Below are positions 17,460-26,335 of a DNA stretch of 41,165 nucleotides, piece after piece (position 1 is the first letter of the stretch; each line of letters opens with the position of its first letter). This DNA is from an uncultured SAR86 cluster bacterium (lineage in GTDB: Bacteria > Pseudomonadota > Gammaproteobacteria > Magnimaribacterales > D2472). The position numbers and the translations under genes were made by a program. The notes under the pieces are model-generated. The model did not search any database. It saw only the letters and a program-made list of their open reading frames with translations, and was not told where the DNA came from. The stretch covers positions 1 to 41,165 of the forward strand of contig CACEAR010000007.1 of the NCBI GenBank assembly GCA_902557575.1, given 5' to 3'.

Positions 17460-18299
17460 ATGAGTCTTTTTAAGAAATTTTTTATAAAGTTAAGATGGGC
17501 CACTTTATCTTTAATCAGCACTCTAATATCAAGATATAAAATCAATTCAGAATTTTCTTCAATTAAAATTTCTATTTCTAATGTTCATGAACTCCAAAGA
17601 GGACTTACTTTTTTTTCAAAGGAGCCTGATACATTAGAATGGATAGAAAGCATGATGGATTCTGAGATAACACTTCTAGATATCGGAGCCAATATTGGGA
17701 TTTATTCACTATACTTTGCAGCTTTATCTCCAGGTGGAAAAGTTATATCGCTTGAGCCAGATGCAAGTTCATTTGTTTCATTGGTTAAAAATATCTCCAT
17801 AAACAATCTTAAAAATATTTCGCCAAGATTAGTTGCTGCTTCAAATCAAAATACTTTCATCAACTTGGATTTGTCAGAGTATGAGCCAGGCGCTGGAGCA
17901 GGTAGCATAGACGGACCATATATGTTTACTAACAAAAAATCTATTCCTATTAAACAGCCAGTTATGGCAGTAAAATTAGATAATTTCTTAGAGAATGAAG
18001 AAACCTTAAAGAAACCTTTTGCTATTAAGATTGATGTTGATGGTCATGAATCTTCAATTCTTGAAGGAGCAGAATATACTCTCAGGAATCCTAATTTAAA
18101 AACATTAATTATAGAGCTAAATACTAAATCAAATGAGGAGCTTGATCAGATAATTACAAATTTAAGTGAAAGTGGTCTTGAATTAATAGGCAGGGGATGC
18201 TGGGAGCAAAAATGGGAAGAATATACAGTCGCAAATTATCTTTTCGCAAGAGATGATTTCATTAAAAAAATGCTATCACTAAAGACTTTTTCTAAATAA
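17460..18299 (+). CDS. FkbM family methyltransferase
   Basis: A 279-aa SAM-dependent methyltransferase. The SAM-binding motif LLDIGANIGIYSLYFA lies near residues 72-87, then VISLEPDASSF (acidic residue for the ribose). KIDVDGHESSILEGA is the FkbM hallmark in the C-terminal half. FkbM proteins in surface-glycan loci usually O-methylate sugars or an amino-acid decoration. The N-terminal 30 residues are basic and hydrophobic. It is followed by a 47-base gap without an evident terminator. Confidence 0.88.
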   Translation: MSLFKKFFIKLRWATLSLISTLISRYKINSEFSSIKISISNVHELQRGLTFFSKEPDTLEWIESMMDSEITLLDIGANIGIYSLYFAALSPGGKVISLEPDASSFVSLVKNISINNLKNISPRLVAASNQNTFINLDLSEYEPGAGAGSIDGPYMFTNKKSIPIKQPVMAVKLDNFLENEETLKKPFAIKIDVDGHESSILEGAEYTLRNPNLKTLIIELNTKSNEELDQIITNLSESGLELIGRGCWEQKWEEYTVANYLFARDDFIKKMLSLKTFSK

Positions 18300-18346
18300 G
18301 AAACTGCATATTCATTTCATATTTAAGGCTTAAATAATTACTTTTT

Positions 18347-19594
18347 ATGCATATTAAAACAGAAGAATTACCAAAAAAGATTTATTTCTGTTTTCCCTAT
18401 AGAGGGGTTGGCGGGGTCTCGTTCCTATTTTTAAGAGTTGCTAAGCAAGTTAATAAAATATTAGGCATCAAACCATTTTTAATTGATTTTCACGATGGAT
18501 ATATGTCAAAAAATGTTGATAACCGCTTTGCAGAAATAGAAATCTATTCTGAAAAAGATCCTTTATTTATAGAAGAAAACTCAGTAATAGTTTTTCAATC
18601 AATGACCCCATGGACTATTTTTTCAAATCTTAAAATACCTAAGAATACCAAAGTCCTATTTTGGACATGTCATCCCCATAACTTTATTCCAAACTCTCCT
18701 TTTTCAGAGAAGATTTCTAAATTATTTCTTAAAAATTATTACAATAAATCTAAAAAATTTGTTCAAAATTTAGTTAATAGTGGCGGACTATTTTTTATGG
18801 ATCAAGAATGCCTCTTAAGAACTCAGGAAAATCTTGATTTAAGTATAAATAATCCAATGTTCCTTGCAATTCCTTCAGCTCCGAGCTCTAAAAACTTTTT
18901 CAATGATAGAGATCAAAATGAGATTATAAAGGTAAACCTTTGCTGGGTCGGAAGACTTGTTGACTTTAAGTACTATATTTTAAAAAAACTGATTCTAGAT
19001 CTGGAAAAAGTAAGCCCAAGTTTAATTTATGATTTTCAGATAACAATTATTGGAGATGGTCCATTTAAAAAGACCTTGAAGAAGGTTTCATCTAAAAGCA
19101 AAAATATTTCCTTTAAATATATTAACAGTATGGAAGAGCAAGGCCTACATTCTTATTTAAAAGAAAATGTAGACATCTTATTTGCAATGGGGACATCTGC
19201 TCTCGAGGGAGCTAGATTAGGAATCCCGACAGTTCTTTTAGATTATTCTTATTCTGAAGTGAATTTCCAATATAAATACAAGTGGTTATTTGAAAGAGAT
19301 GGAAGCACCCTTGGTAAGAAGGCTGTAAAAAGTGAAAAAGTTGATACAGAACCAAACTCTTTAATCAGGATCATAAATGCATACGTAAATAACAGGAAGA
19401 ATATTTCAGATGAGACCTATAAATATTTCCAAAAGAATCATGACATTGATATGATCACAGCAAATTTATTAAACATAATGGTAAACTCAGAGAGTTATTG
19501 GACGAATTTACAAAATGAGAGTTTTCTTAAAAAGGGATTTATTTATAAAATATATTTAAAATTAAAGATTATTAGGAAAAAATTTATACGATGA
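18347..19594 (+). CDS. Glycosyltransferase, GT-B fold (GT4-like)
   Basis: A 415-aa protein with two Rossmann-like halves. The C-terminal half has LCWVGRLVDFK, then ITIIGDGPFKKTL and MGTSALEGARLGIPTVLLD, the donor-binding pattern of GT4 enzymes (the second Glu of the EX7E motif region). The N-terminal half has RGVGGVSFLFLRVAKQ for acceptor binding. It should add one sugar to the lipid-linked repeat unit on the cytoplasmic face. The stop overlaps the rfbF start (ATGA). Confidence 0.8.
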   Translation: MHIKTEELPKKIYFCFPYRGVGGVSFLFLRVAKQVNKILGIKPFLIDFHDGYMSKNVDNRFAEIEIYSEKDPLFIEENSVIVFQSMTPWTIFSNLKIPKNTKVLFWTCHPHNFIPNSPFSEKISKLFLKNYYNKSKKFVQNLVNSGGLFFMDQECLLRTQENLDLSINNPMFLAIPSAPSSKNFFNDRDQNEIIKVNLCWVGRLVDFKYYILKKLILDLEKVSPSLIYDFQITIIGDGPFKKTLKKVSSKSKNISFKYINSMEEQGLHSYLKENVDILFAMGTSALEGARLGIPTVLLDYSYSEVNFQYKYKWLFERDGSTLGKKAVKSEKVDTEPNSLIRIINAYVNNRKNISDETYKYFQKNHDIDMITANLLNIMVNSESYWTNLQNESFLKKGFIYKIYLKLKIIRKKFIR

Positions 19595-20370
19595 AAGTTT
19601 TAATTCTAGCTGGCGGTCTCGGGACAAGATTAAGTGAGGTAACTGACCTAATTCCAAAACCTATGGTCGAAATTGGTGGTAAGCCTATTTTATGGCACAT
19701 CATGAAGATTTATTCCTCATATGGTTTTAATGAGTTCATAATTCTGCTTGGATATAAAGGGTATTTAATAAAGGAATATTTTGCTAATTATTTTCTTCAT
19801 CAAAGTGATGTGACTATCTCTTTAGAAGATAACAAGATCGATGTAATTAATAATACTAGCGAGCCTTGGAAAATTACTCTTCTAGATACTGGACAAAAAA
19901 CAATGACTGGTGGAAGGGTGAAACAAGCTGAAAATTTTATTGACGGTAAACCCTTTATGCTTACTTATGGAGATGGGGTTGCTGACATAGATATTAATAA
20001 GTTAGTTGAATTTCATTCTAGTCACAATGGTGCCATGACAATGACTGCTGTCCAGCCTGATGGAAGATTTGGGACATTTGAAAGTGATGATAGTGGAGTA
20101 GTCAAATCTTTTCTTGAAAAGCCTCGTGGAGATGGATCCTGGATAAATGGAGGATTTTTTGTATGTGACCCAAAAGTTTTTGACTATATAGAAAATTCTG
20201 ATGATTCTGTTTTGGAGCAAAGACCTCTCCAAAAGCTTTCATCTGACAAAGAGCTTTTCAATTACAGGCATTCTGGCTTTTGGAAGTGTATGGATACTTT
20301 GAGAGACAAACATGACCTTGAGAAAATGTGCGCGGATAACAATGCTCCTTGGATTAGTTGGAATCACTAA
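19591..20370 (+). CDS. rfbF: Glucose-1-phosphate cytidylyltransferase
   Basis: Makes CDP-glucose, the entry to CDP-dideoxysugars. The 259-aa length matches RfbF (257). The opening ILAGGLGTRLSE with LIPKPMVEIGGKPILWHI is diagnostic; TYGDGVADID and GRFG...FLEKP follow, and GFWKCMDTLRDKHDLE closes the active site. RfbG follows directly, which confirms the CDP pathway. Confidence 0.95.
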   Translation: MKVLILAGGLGTRLSEVTDLIPKPMVEIGGKPILWHIMKIYSSYGFNEFIILLGYKGYLIKEYFANYFLHQSDVTISLEDNKIDVINNTSEPWKITLLDTGQKTMTGGRVKQAENFIDGKPFMLTYGDGVADIDINKLVEFHSSHNGAMTMTAVQPDGRFGTFESDDSGVVKSFLEKPRGDGSWINGGFFVCDPKVFDYIENSDDSVLEQRPLQKLSSDKELFNYRHSGFWKCMDTLRDKHDLEKMCADNNAPWISWNH

Positions 20371-20381
20371 ATATCTTTTTT

Positions 20382-21482
20382 ATGTTTAATAATGTTTACA
20401 AAAATAAAAAAGTTTTAATAACTGGTAATACAGGATTTAAAGGCTCATGGCTGACATGTTGGTTACTAAGTCTCGGTGCTGATGTTACTGGAATCTCAAA
20501 AGATATTCCTTCGAACCCCTCAATGTTTGAAGATTTAGATTTAGAATCAAAAATTAATTACCATAATTCTGACATTAGAGACCTTAATGAGTTATCGCGC
20601 ATTATAAATCAAGAAAAACCAGAATTTTTATTTCATCTTGCAGCTCAACCAATAGTATCTACTTCTTATTCTGATCCGGTTGAGACAATTTCCTCTAATG
20701 CAATTGGGACAATGAATATCCTAGAAACTCTTAGGCATGCTAATTTTAATTGCGCTGCTGTTTTAATAACAAGTGATAAAAGTTATGACAATGTTGAGTG
20801 GGTTTGGGGGTATAAAGAGAGTGATAAAATGGGGGGGAAAGATATTTATAGCGGCTCAAAGGGAGCTGCTGAGCTTATTATAAAATCATATTTTCACTCT
20901 TTTTTTGAAAATAATGAATCTTTGCCTCGCATTGGTGTTGGAAGAGCAGGAAACGTTATAGGCGGAGGAGATTGGGCGAAAGATAGGATTATAGTTGATG
21001 CAGTTAGATCATGGTCAAACTCAAAATCTGTAAAGATTAGATGCCCAGATGCTACAAGGCCATGGCAGCATGTTCTAGAACCATTATCTGGATACCTCTC
21101 CCTTGGCCAAAACCTCTACTCAACAAAAGATAATGTTGGGGAAGCTTACAACTTTGGACCAAGAGCTGAACAAAATAGAACTGTAAAAGATTTACTTGAT
21201 ACAATGTTGATTCACTGGAAAAAGGATTTACCTAAGAGACCTTATGTTATTTCAGACACTTTGCCATTTAAAGAAGCAAGTCTTTTAAAATTAAACTGCG
21301 ACAAAGCTTTATCGCACCTTAAATGGGACGCAACTTTAGAATATGATCAGACAGTTAAAATGACATCTGAATGGTATTCATCATACTTTAATGATGATAT
21401 TGATATGTATAAGAAAACAATAGATCAAATCTCTGAATATGTTGCTCTTGCATCAAAGAGGGACTCAAGCTGGACACTCTAG
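20382..21482 (+). CDS. rfbG: CDP-glucose 4,6-dehydratase
   Basis: Forms CDP-4-keto-6-deoxyglucose. The extended SDR has TGNTGFKGSWL (NAD motif in the form specific to RfbG), HLAAQPIVSTSY, TSDKSYDN and YSGSK with Tyr and Lys of the active site. DATRPWQHVLEPLSGYL is also characteristic. The start is taken at ATG 20382, giving 366 aa; the frame is open back to a TTG at 20358 inside rfbF, but family members begin where this ATG does. Confidence 0.94.
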   Translation: MFNNVYKNKKVLITGNTGFKGSWLTCWLLSLGADVTGISKDIPSNPSMFEDLDLESKINYHNSDIRDLNELSRIINQEKPEFLFHLAAQPIVSTSYSDPVETISSNAIGTMNILETLRHANFNCAAVLITSDKSYDNVEWVWGYKESDKMGGKDIYSGSKGAAELIIKSYFHSFFENNESLPRIGVGRAGNVIGGGDWAKDRIIVDAVRSWSNSKSVKIRCPDATRPWQHVLEPLSGYLSLGQNLYSTKDNVGEAYNFGPRAEQNRTVKDLLDTMLIHWKKDLPKRPYVISDTLPFKEASLLKLNCDKALSHLKWDATLEYDQTVKMTSEWYSSYFNDDIDMYKKTIDQISEYVALASKRDSSWTL

Positions 21483-21919
21483 AAAAAAAACAACCTTCAC
21501 TCACTCAGCTTAAAAAGATTGAAGTTAGAGAAGGTGATGTAATGCATGCCTTAAGAAATTATGAAGAATCTTTTAATGGCTTTGGGGAAGCATATTTTTC
21601 TTCAGTCAAAAAAGATATGGCTAAAGGATGGAAGATGCACAAAGAAATGACTTTAAATTTGATCGTTCCTGTTGGTAATATAAGATTTATAATCTTAAAT
21701 AAGAATACAAATAATAAATCAATTGTTAGTCCTCTTATTGATGTAACTTTAGGAGAGAATAATTACTCAAGGTTAACTGTTCCTCCAGAGTATTGGGTAG
21801 CATTTAAGGGTGTAGAAACTGAAACTAACATTTTATTAAATATAGCTGATATTCCACATGATCCTAATGAATCTGATAATAAGGACTTAAACTATTTTAA
21901 AGTTGAGAGTTTTCTATGA
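21470..21919 (+). CDS. RmlC-like cupin, probable nucleotide-sugar epimerase/isomerase
   Basis: A cupin related to dTDP-4-dehydrorhamnose 3,5-epimerase: FGEAYFSSVKKDMAKGWKMHKEMTLNLIVP contains the conserved GW.MH block, and IDVTLGENNYSRLTVPPEYWVAFKG follows. The first ATG is 21542 (125 aa), but it falls inside the conserved opening GDVMHALR. The frame remains open upstream and reads LTQLKKIEVREGDV, expected for the family. A CTG at 21470 preceded by AGAGGGA (21457-21463) gives 150 aa, the usual length, so a non-AUG start overlapping rfbG is proposed. It lies between rfbG and an aminotransferase gene and probably acts on CDP-4-keto-6-deoxyglucose. Confidence 0.78.
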   Translation: MDTLEKKQPSLTQLKKIEVREGDVMHALRNYEESFNGFGEAYFSSVKKDMAKGWKMHKEMTLNLIVPVGNIRFIILNKNTNNKSIVSPLIDVTLGENNYSRLTVPPEYWVAFKGVETETNILLNIADIPHDPNESDNKDLNYFKVESFL

Positions 21920-23055
21920 ACAATGAGTTACGCCTTTCTAAATCATGCATAGGTGAAGAAGAAAAAAAAGCTGTAAAAAAAGTTTTAGATATAGGCTTCT
22001 TTGGGATGGGTAAAGAAGTAAAAGACTTTGAAAATGAGCTGTCAAACTTTTTTGGTAGAAGAGCTACATGTGTTGTAAATGGAACAGCCGCTCTTCAACT
22101 TGCGTTGCAGGCTGCAGGAATAGAGAGAGGAGATGAGGTCCTTGTTCAATCAATTACATATGTCGCAAGTTTCCAATCGATAACCGCAAATGGTGCAAAA
22201 CCTATAGCATGTGATATTGATTCTGATTCACTAACAATCGATTTAGAAGATGCTAGAAAAAGATTAACTTCTAAAACAAAGGCTATTATGCCAGTTCATT
22301 ATGCTGGTGGTGTTGGTAATTTAGATGATATATACAAGTTTGCTAAAGATAATAATCTTAGAATAATTGAAGATGCAGCCCATGCATTTGGAACACTATA
22401 TAAGGATAACTTGATAGGTTCTTTTGGTGACATAAGTTGTTTTAGTTTTGATGGAATTAAAAATATTACATCAGGCGAGGGAGGCTGTATTGTCTCAGAT
22501 GATGAAGATGTTATTAAATCAATACAAGATTTTAGGCTTCTGGGAGTTCAGGGAGACACTCATAAAAGATTTTCTGGAGGAAGAAGTTGGGATCCGGATG
22601 TTAAGAATCAAGGTTGGAGGTACCATATGAGTGATTTGATGGCTGCTATCGGAAGAGTTCAACTCGCAAACTTTAACTACCATAAAAAGTCGAGACAAGA
22701 TTTGGCAAAAAAATATTTTGAACTTGTAAAAAGCATTCCTTCAGTCTCTGCTTTTAATCACAACTATGATGAAGTAGTTCCACATATTTTTGTGGTAAAG
22801 ATTGCTGAAAATATAGACAGAAAAAAACTTATTGAACTGTTAAAGAAGGAGGGAATTCCAGCAGGTATTCATTACAAGCCAAATCATACACTTTCATTTT
22901 TTAATCAAACACACATTAGTTTGAAGAAAACTGAGGAGATATTCCCTAAAATCCTCACTTTACCCTTACATCCTGATTTAACAAAGGAAGACATTACTTA
23001 TATATGTAGCAAACTTGAAGAGGCTTTAAAGAATGCAAAAGAATCCTCTAATTAG
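21916..23055 (+). CDS. DegT/DnrJ/EryC1/StrS aminotransferase
   Basis: A 379-aa PLP-dependent sugar aminotransferase. Blocks include NGTAALQLAL, VQSITYVASFQS, EDAAHAFGT and FSFDGIKNITSGEGG with Schiff-base Lys182. The Lys rules out the His-bearing RfbH dehydrase that normally follows RfbG in 3,6-dideoxyhexose pathways, and no ferredoxin-type partner is present. It therefore probably aminates the CDP-4-keto-6-deoxy sugar, giving a CDP-4-amino-4,6-dideoxyhexose (inference). ATGA overlap with the cupin gene; the next gene starts 23 bases before its end. Confidence 0.88.
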   Translation: MNNELRLSKSCIGEEEKKAVKKVLDIGFFGMGKEVKDFENELSNFFGRRATCVVNGTAALQLALQAAGIERGDEVLVQSITYVASFQSITANGAKPIACDIDSDSLTIDLEDARKRLTSKTKAIMPVHYAGGVGNLDDIYKFAKDNNLRIIEDAAHAFGTLYKDNLIGSFGDISCFSFDGIKNITSGEGGCIVSDDEDVIKSIQDFRLLGVQGDTHKRFSGGRSWDPDVKNQGWRYHMSDLMAAIGRVQLANFNYHKKSRQDLAKKYFELVKSIPSVSAFNHNYDEVVPHIFVVKIAENIDRKKLIELLKKEGIPAGIHYKPNHTLSFFNQTHISLKKTEEIFPKILTLPLHPDLTKEDITYICSKLEEALKNAKESSN

Positions 23056-23968
23056 CGTCATTGTTAATTGTCATAATGGTGAAGAATTTCTCAAACGCGC
23101 TCTAGACTCAATATACTCACAATCTTACTCAAACTGGGAAATCATTTTCTTTGATAATGCATCAAATGATCAATCATCTGATATAGCTAAGTCGTATGAC
23201 CAAAGACTTAGATATTTCTTTAATGAAAAGCTTATAAACCTTGGGCATGCAAGGGCTAAAGCTCTTGAAAATGCTAAAGGAGAATGGATTGCATTCTTAG
23301 ATTCTGATGATATTTGGAATAAATATAAGTTAGAAAAACAGATGGAGTTTATTAAAAATACCAATTATGTTCTCTCATATGCTGGAGTTGAAGAAATTGA
23401 TATAAATGGCGACCATATCAGATATGATATTCCTAGTCATAATTCTGGGCCGATGTTAAAAAAACAACTTGAAGACTTTGAAATTAATATGGTTACTCCA
23501 ATAGTTAAAAGATCTTCTCTGATAGAAAATAACTTAACATTTAATCCAAATATGACAGCTTCGGAGGAATTTAACCTTTTTATAAGATTAGCAGCAAAAG
23601 GAGATTTTCATTCAAGCAAAGAAATACTTGGCTCTTACACAGTTTATGAGGACTCATTAACAAATAAAAAAATATCAAGATGGGCTGAAGAGAGGTTTGA
23701 AACAATAGAAGAATTAATTCATGAAAATAAAGGTATCCTCTCATCAATAACGCCAGAGTTTATTTCATCTATTTCTAGAGGTTTATATTACAAAGCCAGA
23801 TATTATTTTGATACCGAAGATCCTCAAGCAGGAAGAAGGATTCTTAGAAGAATTTCCTTGCCTGAAATCAAGTATTTAATTTTATATCTTTCTAGCTTTT
23901 CTAAATCGCTCTGGAGGTTAATACATAGTAAAAAAATAAAATCGAAATTAACACGATTTTTTAAGTGA
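23033..23968 (+). CDS. Glycosyltransferase family 2
   Basis: A 311-aa GT-A glycosyltransferase. The opening LISVIVNCHNGEEFLKRALDS and the DNASNDQS block bind the nucleotide sugar; LDSDDIW (Asp90-Asp93) is the metal-binding DxD-type motif. ASEEFNLFIRLAAKG supplies the catalytic ED-like acidic pair. It starts 23 bases inside the aminotransferase gene. It should add one residue of the repeat unit; donor and acceptor unknown. Confidence 0.9.
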   Translation: MQKNPLISVIVNCHNGEEFLKRALDSIYSQSYSNWEIIFFDNASNDQSSDIAKSYDQRLRYFFNEKLINLGHARAKALENAKGEWIAFLDSDDIWNKYKLEKQMEFIKNTNYVLSYAGVEEIDINGDHIRYDIPSHNSGPMLKKQLEDFEINMVTPIVKRSSLIENNLTFNPNMTASEEFNLFIRLAAKGDFHSSKEILGSYTVYEDSLTNKKISRWAEERFETIEELIHENKGILSSITPEFISSISRGLYYKARYYFDTEDPQAGRRILRRISLPEIKYLILYLSSFSKSLWRLIHSKKIKSKLTRFFK

Positions 23969-23996
23969 AAATGACTTTTCAAGATTTTTAAATTAA

Positions 23997-25178
23997 ATGT
24001 ATCTTTCTCCTTTTATTATTTTCTCTGGGATATGGACCCTTTCACTACTGATTATTTCTTTTAATAATAATCTTCCAATTGAATCAATAAGTACACAAAC
24101 CATTTTTCTTATTTCAATGCTTATAATTTTCTCATTATTTATAAGCCTTATTTTCAGACTTGCCTTACCAAAAAAAACAAATTCGATAAAGGAATCTATA
24201 GAAAAGAACATAGATTTCTTAAAATTATATAAATTTAATTCAAACTTATTTTTAATTTGGGGCATTTTATATTTTTTTGTAATAATTTATGTCGGTGGTT
24301 TTCCACTTTATTGGGTCTTGGTTGGAGATGGGAGAACATATGTAGATTTTGGAGTGCCCACTTTAAGTGGTTTTCTAAATATGATCAGAGCATTTATTTG
24401 CGTTAATTCAATACTATTATTAATTTTTGGTAAGAAAAAATACTTTTTATCCAGCTCATTAATTTTAATAATACTTATTTCATCTGCATGGATAATTGAA
24501 ACTGGAAGAGGAAATGGCATCGTTTTGTTATTGCATCCCGTTGCAATTTATTTGCTAATTTTCAAACTAAACGTTAAGAGAGTTCTTCTTGGTACTGTTT
24601 TTCTACTTTTAATATTTATTCTTGGTGGAGCTCTTCAAACAATCAGATATGGAGAAGATCTTGAGTTTCTTGCCACATATATTGAAGGGCAGGGTATTGG
24701 TGTATCAGAAAATGCATTATTCTTACTTCTTACTCCAGCTTTTATGTATGTCATCTTTCCAATAATTAATTTAGATTTAAATGTAATAAACTCACCTTTT
24801 CTTCAATTTAATATAAATCAATCTGTACAAGGATTGTTCCCTACCATCGTTCGAGAAGCCGTTTTTAGTGAGACACAGGATTATGGTATTTTAATAAATG
24901 AGGCAAATAATACTACCTCAATGCTCACACCTCTCGTAAGAGATTTTGGGGTCTTTGGTGCTTTTGTTGTAGCAGCATTTTTCTTAGTTATTGCTTGTTA
25001 TATTTATAGAAAAGCTTTGAGTGGGAGTATATTTTATATTTTTTGCTACCCACCTTTTTTCATGTCAGTTACTCTTTCATTTTTTAGTCTTTATTTCACG
25101 TCGCTCGTTGTTGTTTTTTATCCAATATTAGTTATTTTATCGTTACCGTTTTTCCTTAAAAGAAAGTCTCATCAATAG
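23997..25178 (+). CDS. Wzy-type O-antigen polymerase (predicted)
   Basis: A 393-aa membrane protein with about ten hydrophobic segments and a larger loop between about residues 225 and 310. Size, topology and position in a locus with Wzx and Wzz fit the Wzy polymerase, which joins repeat units on the periplasmic face. Short charged stretches such as IETGRGNGI and IRYGEDLE sit in the loops, as in other Wzy proteins. Wzy sequences share little identity, so the function is inferred from topology and context. Confidence 0.8.
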   Translation: MYLSPFIIFSGIWTLSLLIISFNNNLPIESISTQTIFLISMLIIFSLFISLIFRLALPKKTNSIKESIEKNIDFLKLYKFNSNLFLIWGILYFFVIIYVGGFPLYWVLVGDGRTYVDFGVPTLSGFLNMIRAFICVNSILLLIFGKKKYFLSSSLILIILISSAWIIETGRGNGIVLLLHPVAIYLLIFKLNVKRVLLGTVFLLLIFILGGALQTIRYGEDLEFLATYIEGQGIGVSENALFLLLTPAFMYVIFPIINLDLNVINSPFLQFNINQSVQGLFPTIVREAVFSETQDYGILINEANNTTSMLTPLVRDFGVFGAFVVAAFFLVIACYIYRKALSGSIFYIFCYPPFFMSVTLSFFSLYFTSLVVVFYPILVILSLPFFLKRKSHQ

Positions 25179-25198
25179 ATCAATATTTAAACTATGAA

Positions 25199-26335
25199 AT
25201 GTATAATATGTGTATGAAAAAGACAGAAAAGAAGATTTTGCTAATCGTGGGCACTCGACCAGAGGCAATAAAAATGATTCCTCTTTTTAAGGAGCTTAAG
25301 AAATCCTTTAATGTTTCTCTAATCTCGACGGGTCAGCACAGAGAAACAATTCAACCAATTTTTAAATTCTTTAATGTTTTTCCTGATAAAGATCTTGACC
25401 TCCTAAAAACAAGCAAAAACCTTGAGGACATTTGTAGTTCTGGAATATCAGAACTTAAAAAGGTTTATGAAAGAGAAAACCCAGACCTTGTTTTAGTTCA
25501 AGGTGATACAATTACCGCATTTATTGGAGCCTTTGTTTCAATGTTAAATAAAATTCCTGTTGGACATGTAGAGGCTGGATTAAGAACAGGAGATATATCA
25601 TCTCCATTCCCTGAGGAAGCGAGCCGTCAGCTTATTTCAAGAATAGCGGAAATGAATTTTTGTCCTACAGATGCTTCAGTCAAGAATTTGCTAAATGAAA
25701 ATGTTCCTGAACAAAAAATTATTATGACTGGAAACACAGTAATAGATGCTTTGGAGGAGGCTGTTCATATTCTAAATTCTGGTAATGATAGTTTTTTTAA
25801 AAATAATAATTTAGAAGACATGACTAATGTTTTAATTACATGCCATAGAAGAGAAAATTTTGGTAAACCATTGCAAAATATTCTTAACGCCATCAAAGAA
25901 TTAGCTTTAAAATATTCAAATATTAGATTTATTTTCCCTGTTCATCCAAACCCTAATGTAAAAAATAAAGTAGAAGAGGATCTTAAAGATATCAAAAATA
26001 TTTTTCTTACAAGACCATTAAATTATTCTGATCTTGTGGAAATAATGACAAAATCAAAGTTAATTTTGTCTGACTCAGGAGGGATACAAGAAGAAGCCCC
26101 ATCATTGAATGTCCCAGTCATCGTTCTAAGAGAAAGCACTGAAAGGCCAGAAGGAATTACTAATAAAAACGCATTCCTTGTAGGCTCTAATAAAAAAGAA
26201 ATTATTTCAGTTTTTGAAAATCTTATTGAGAATAAAGATTTTTATGGTGATATAATTAGTAAAAAAAATCCTTATGGTGATGGTTTTGCATCTGAGAAGA
26301 TACGAAAACATATAGAACTCTATTTTAATGAATAA
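25199..26335 (+). CDS. wecB: UDP-N-acetylglucosamine 2-epimerase (non-hydrolysing)
   Basis: Interconverts UDP-GlcNAc and UDP-ManNAc. The product is 378 aa from ATG 25199; in-frame ATGs at 25208 and 25214 (MKKTEKK) are equally plausible starts. Signatures: VGTRPEAIKMIPL, STGQHRE, VQGDTITAF, HVEAGLRTGD...PFPEEASRQL, TCHRREN and SDSGGIQEEAP. It overlaps the following SDR gene by 8 bases. FnlC-type relatives act on 6-deoxy sugars, and the downstream set of two SDRs and a bi-domain oxidoreductase leaves that possible, so the symbol denotes the family. Confidence 0.93.
   Translation: MYNMCMKKTEKKILLIVGTRPEAIKMIPLFKELKKSFNVSLISTGQHRETIQPIFKFFNVFPDKDLDLLKTSKNLEDICSSGISELKKVYERENPDLVLVQGDTITAFIGAFVSMLNKIPVGHVEAGLRTGDISSPFPEEASRQLISRIAEMNFCPTDASVKNLLNENVPEQKIIMTGNTVIDALEEAVHILNSGNDSFFKNNNLEDMTNVLITCHRRENFGKPLQNILNAIKELALKYSNIRFIFPVHPNPNVKNKVEEDLKDIKNIFLTRPLNYSDLVEIMTKSKLILSDSGGIQEEAPSLNVPVIVLRESTERPEGITNKNAFLVGSNKKEIISVFENLIENKDFYGDIISKKNPYGDGFASEKIRKHIELYFNE

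Noticed and set aside
20358-20381. TTG start of rfbG inside the rfbF 3' end
   Set aside because: It adds residues absent from RfbG family members; ATG 20382 fits the family N-terminus.
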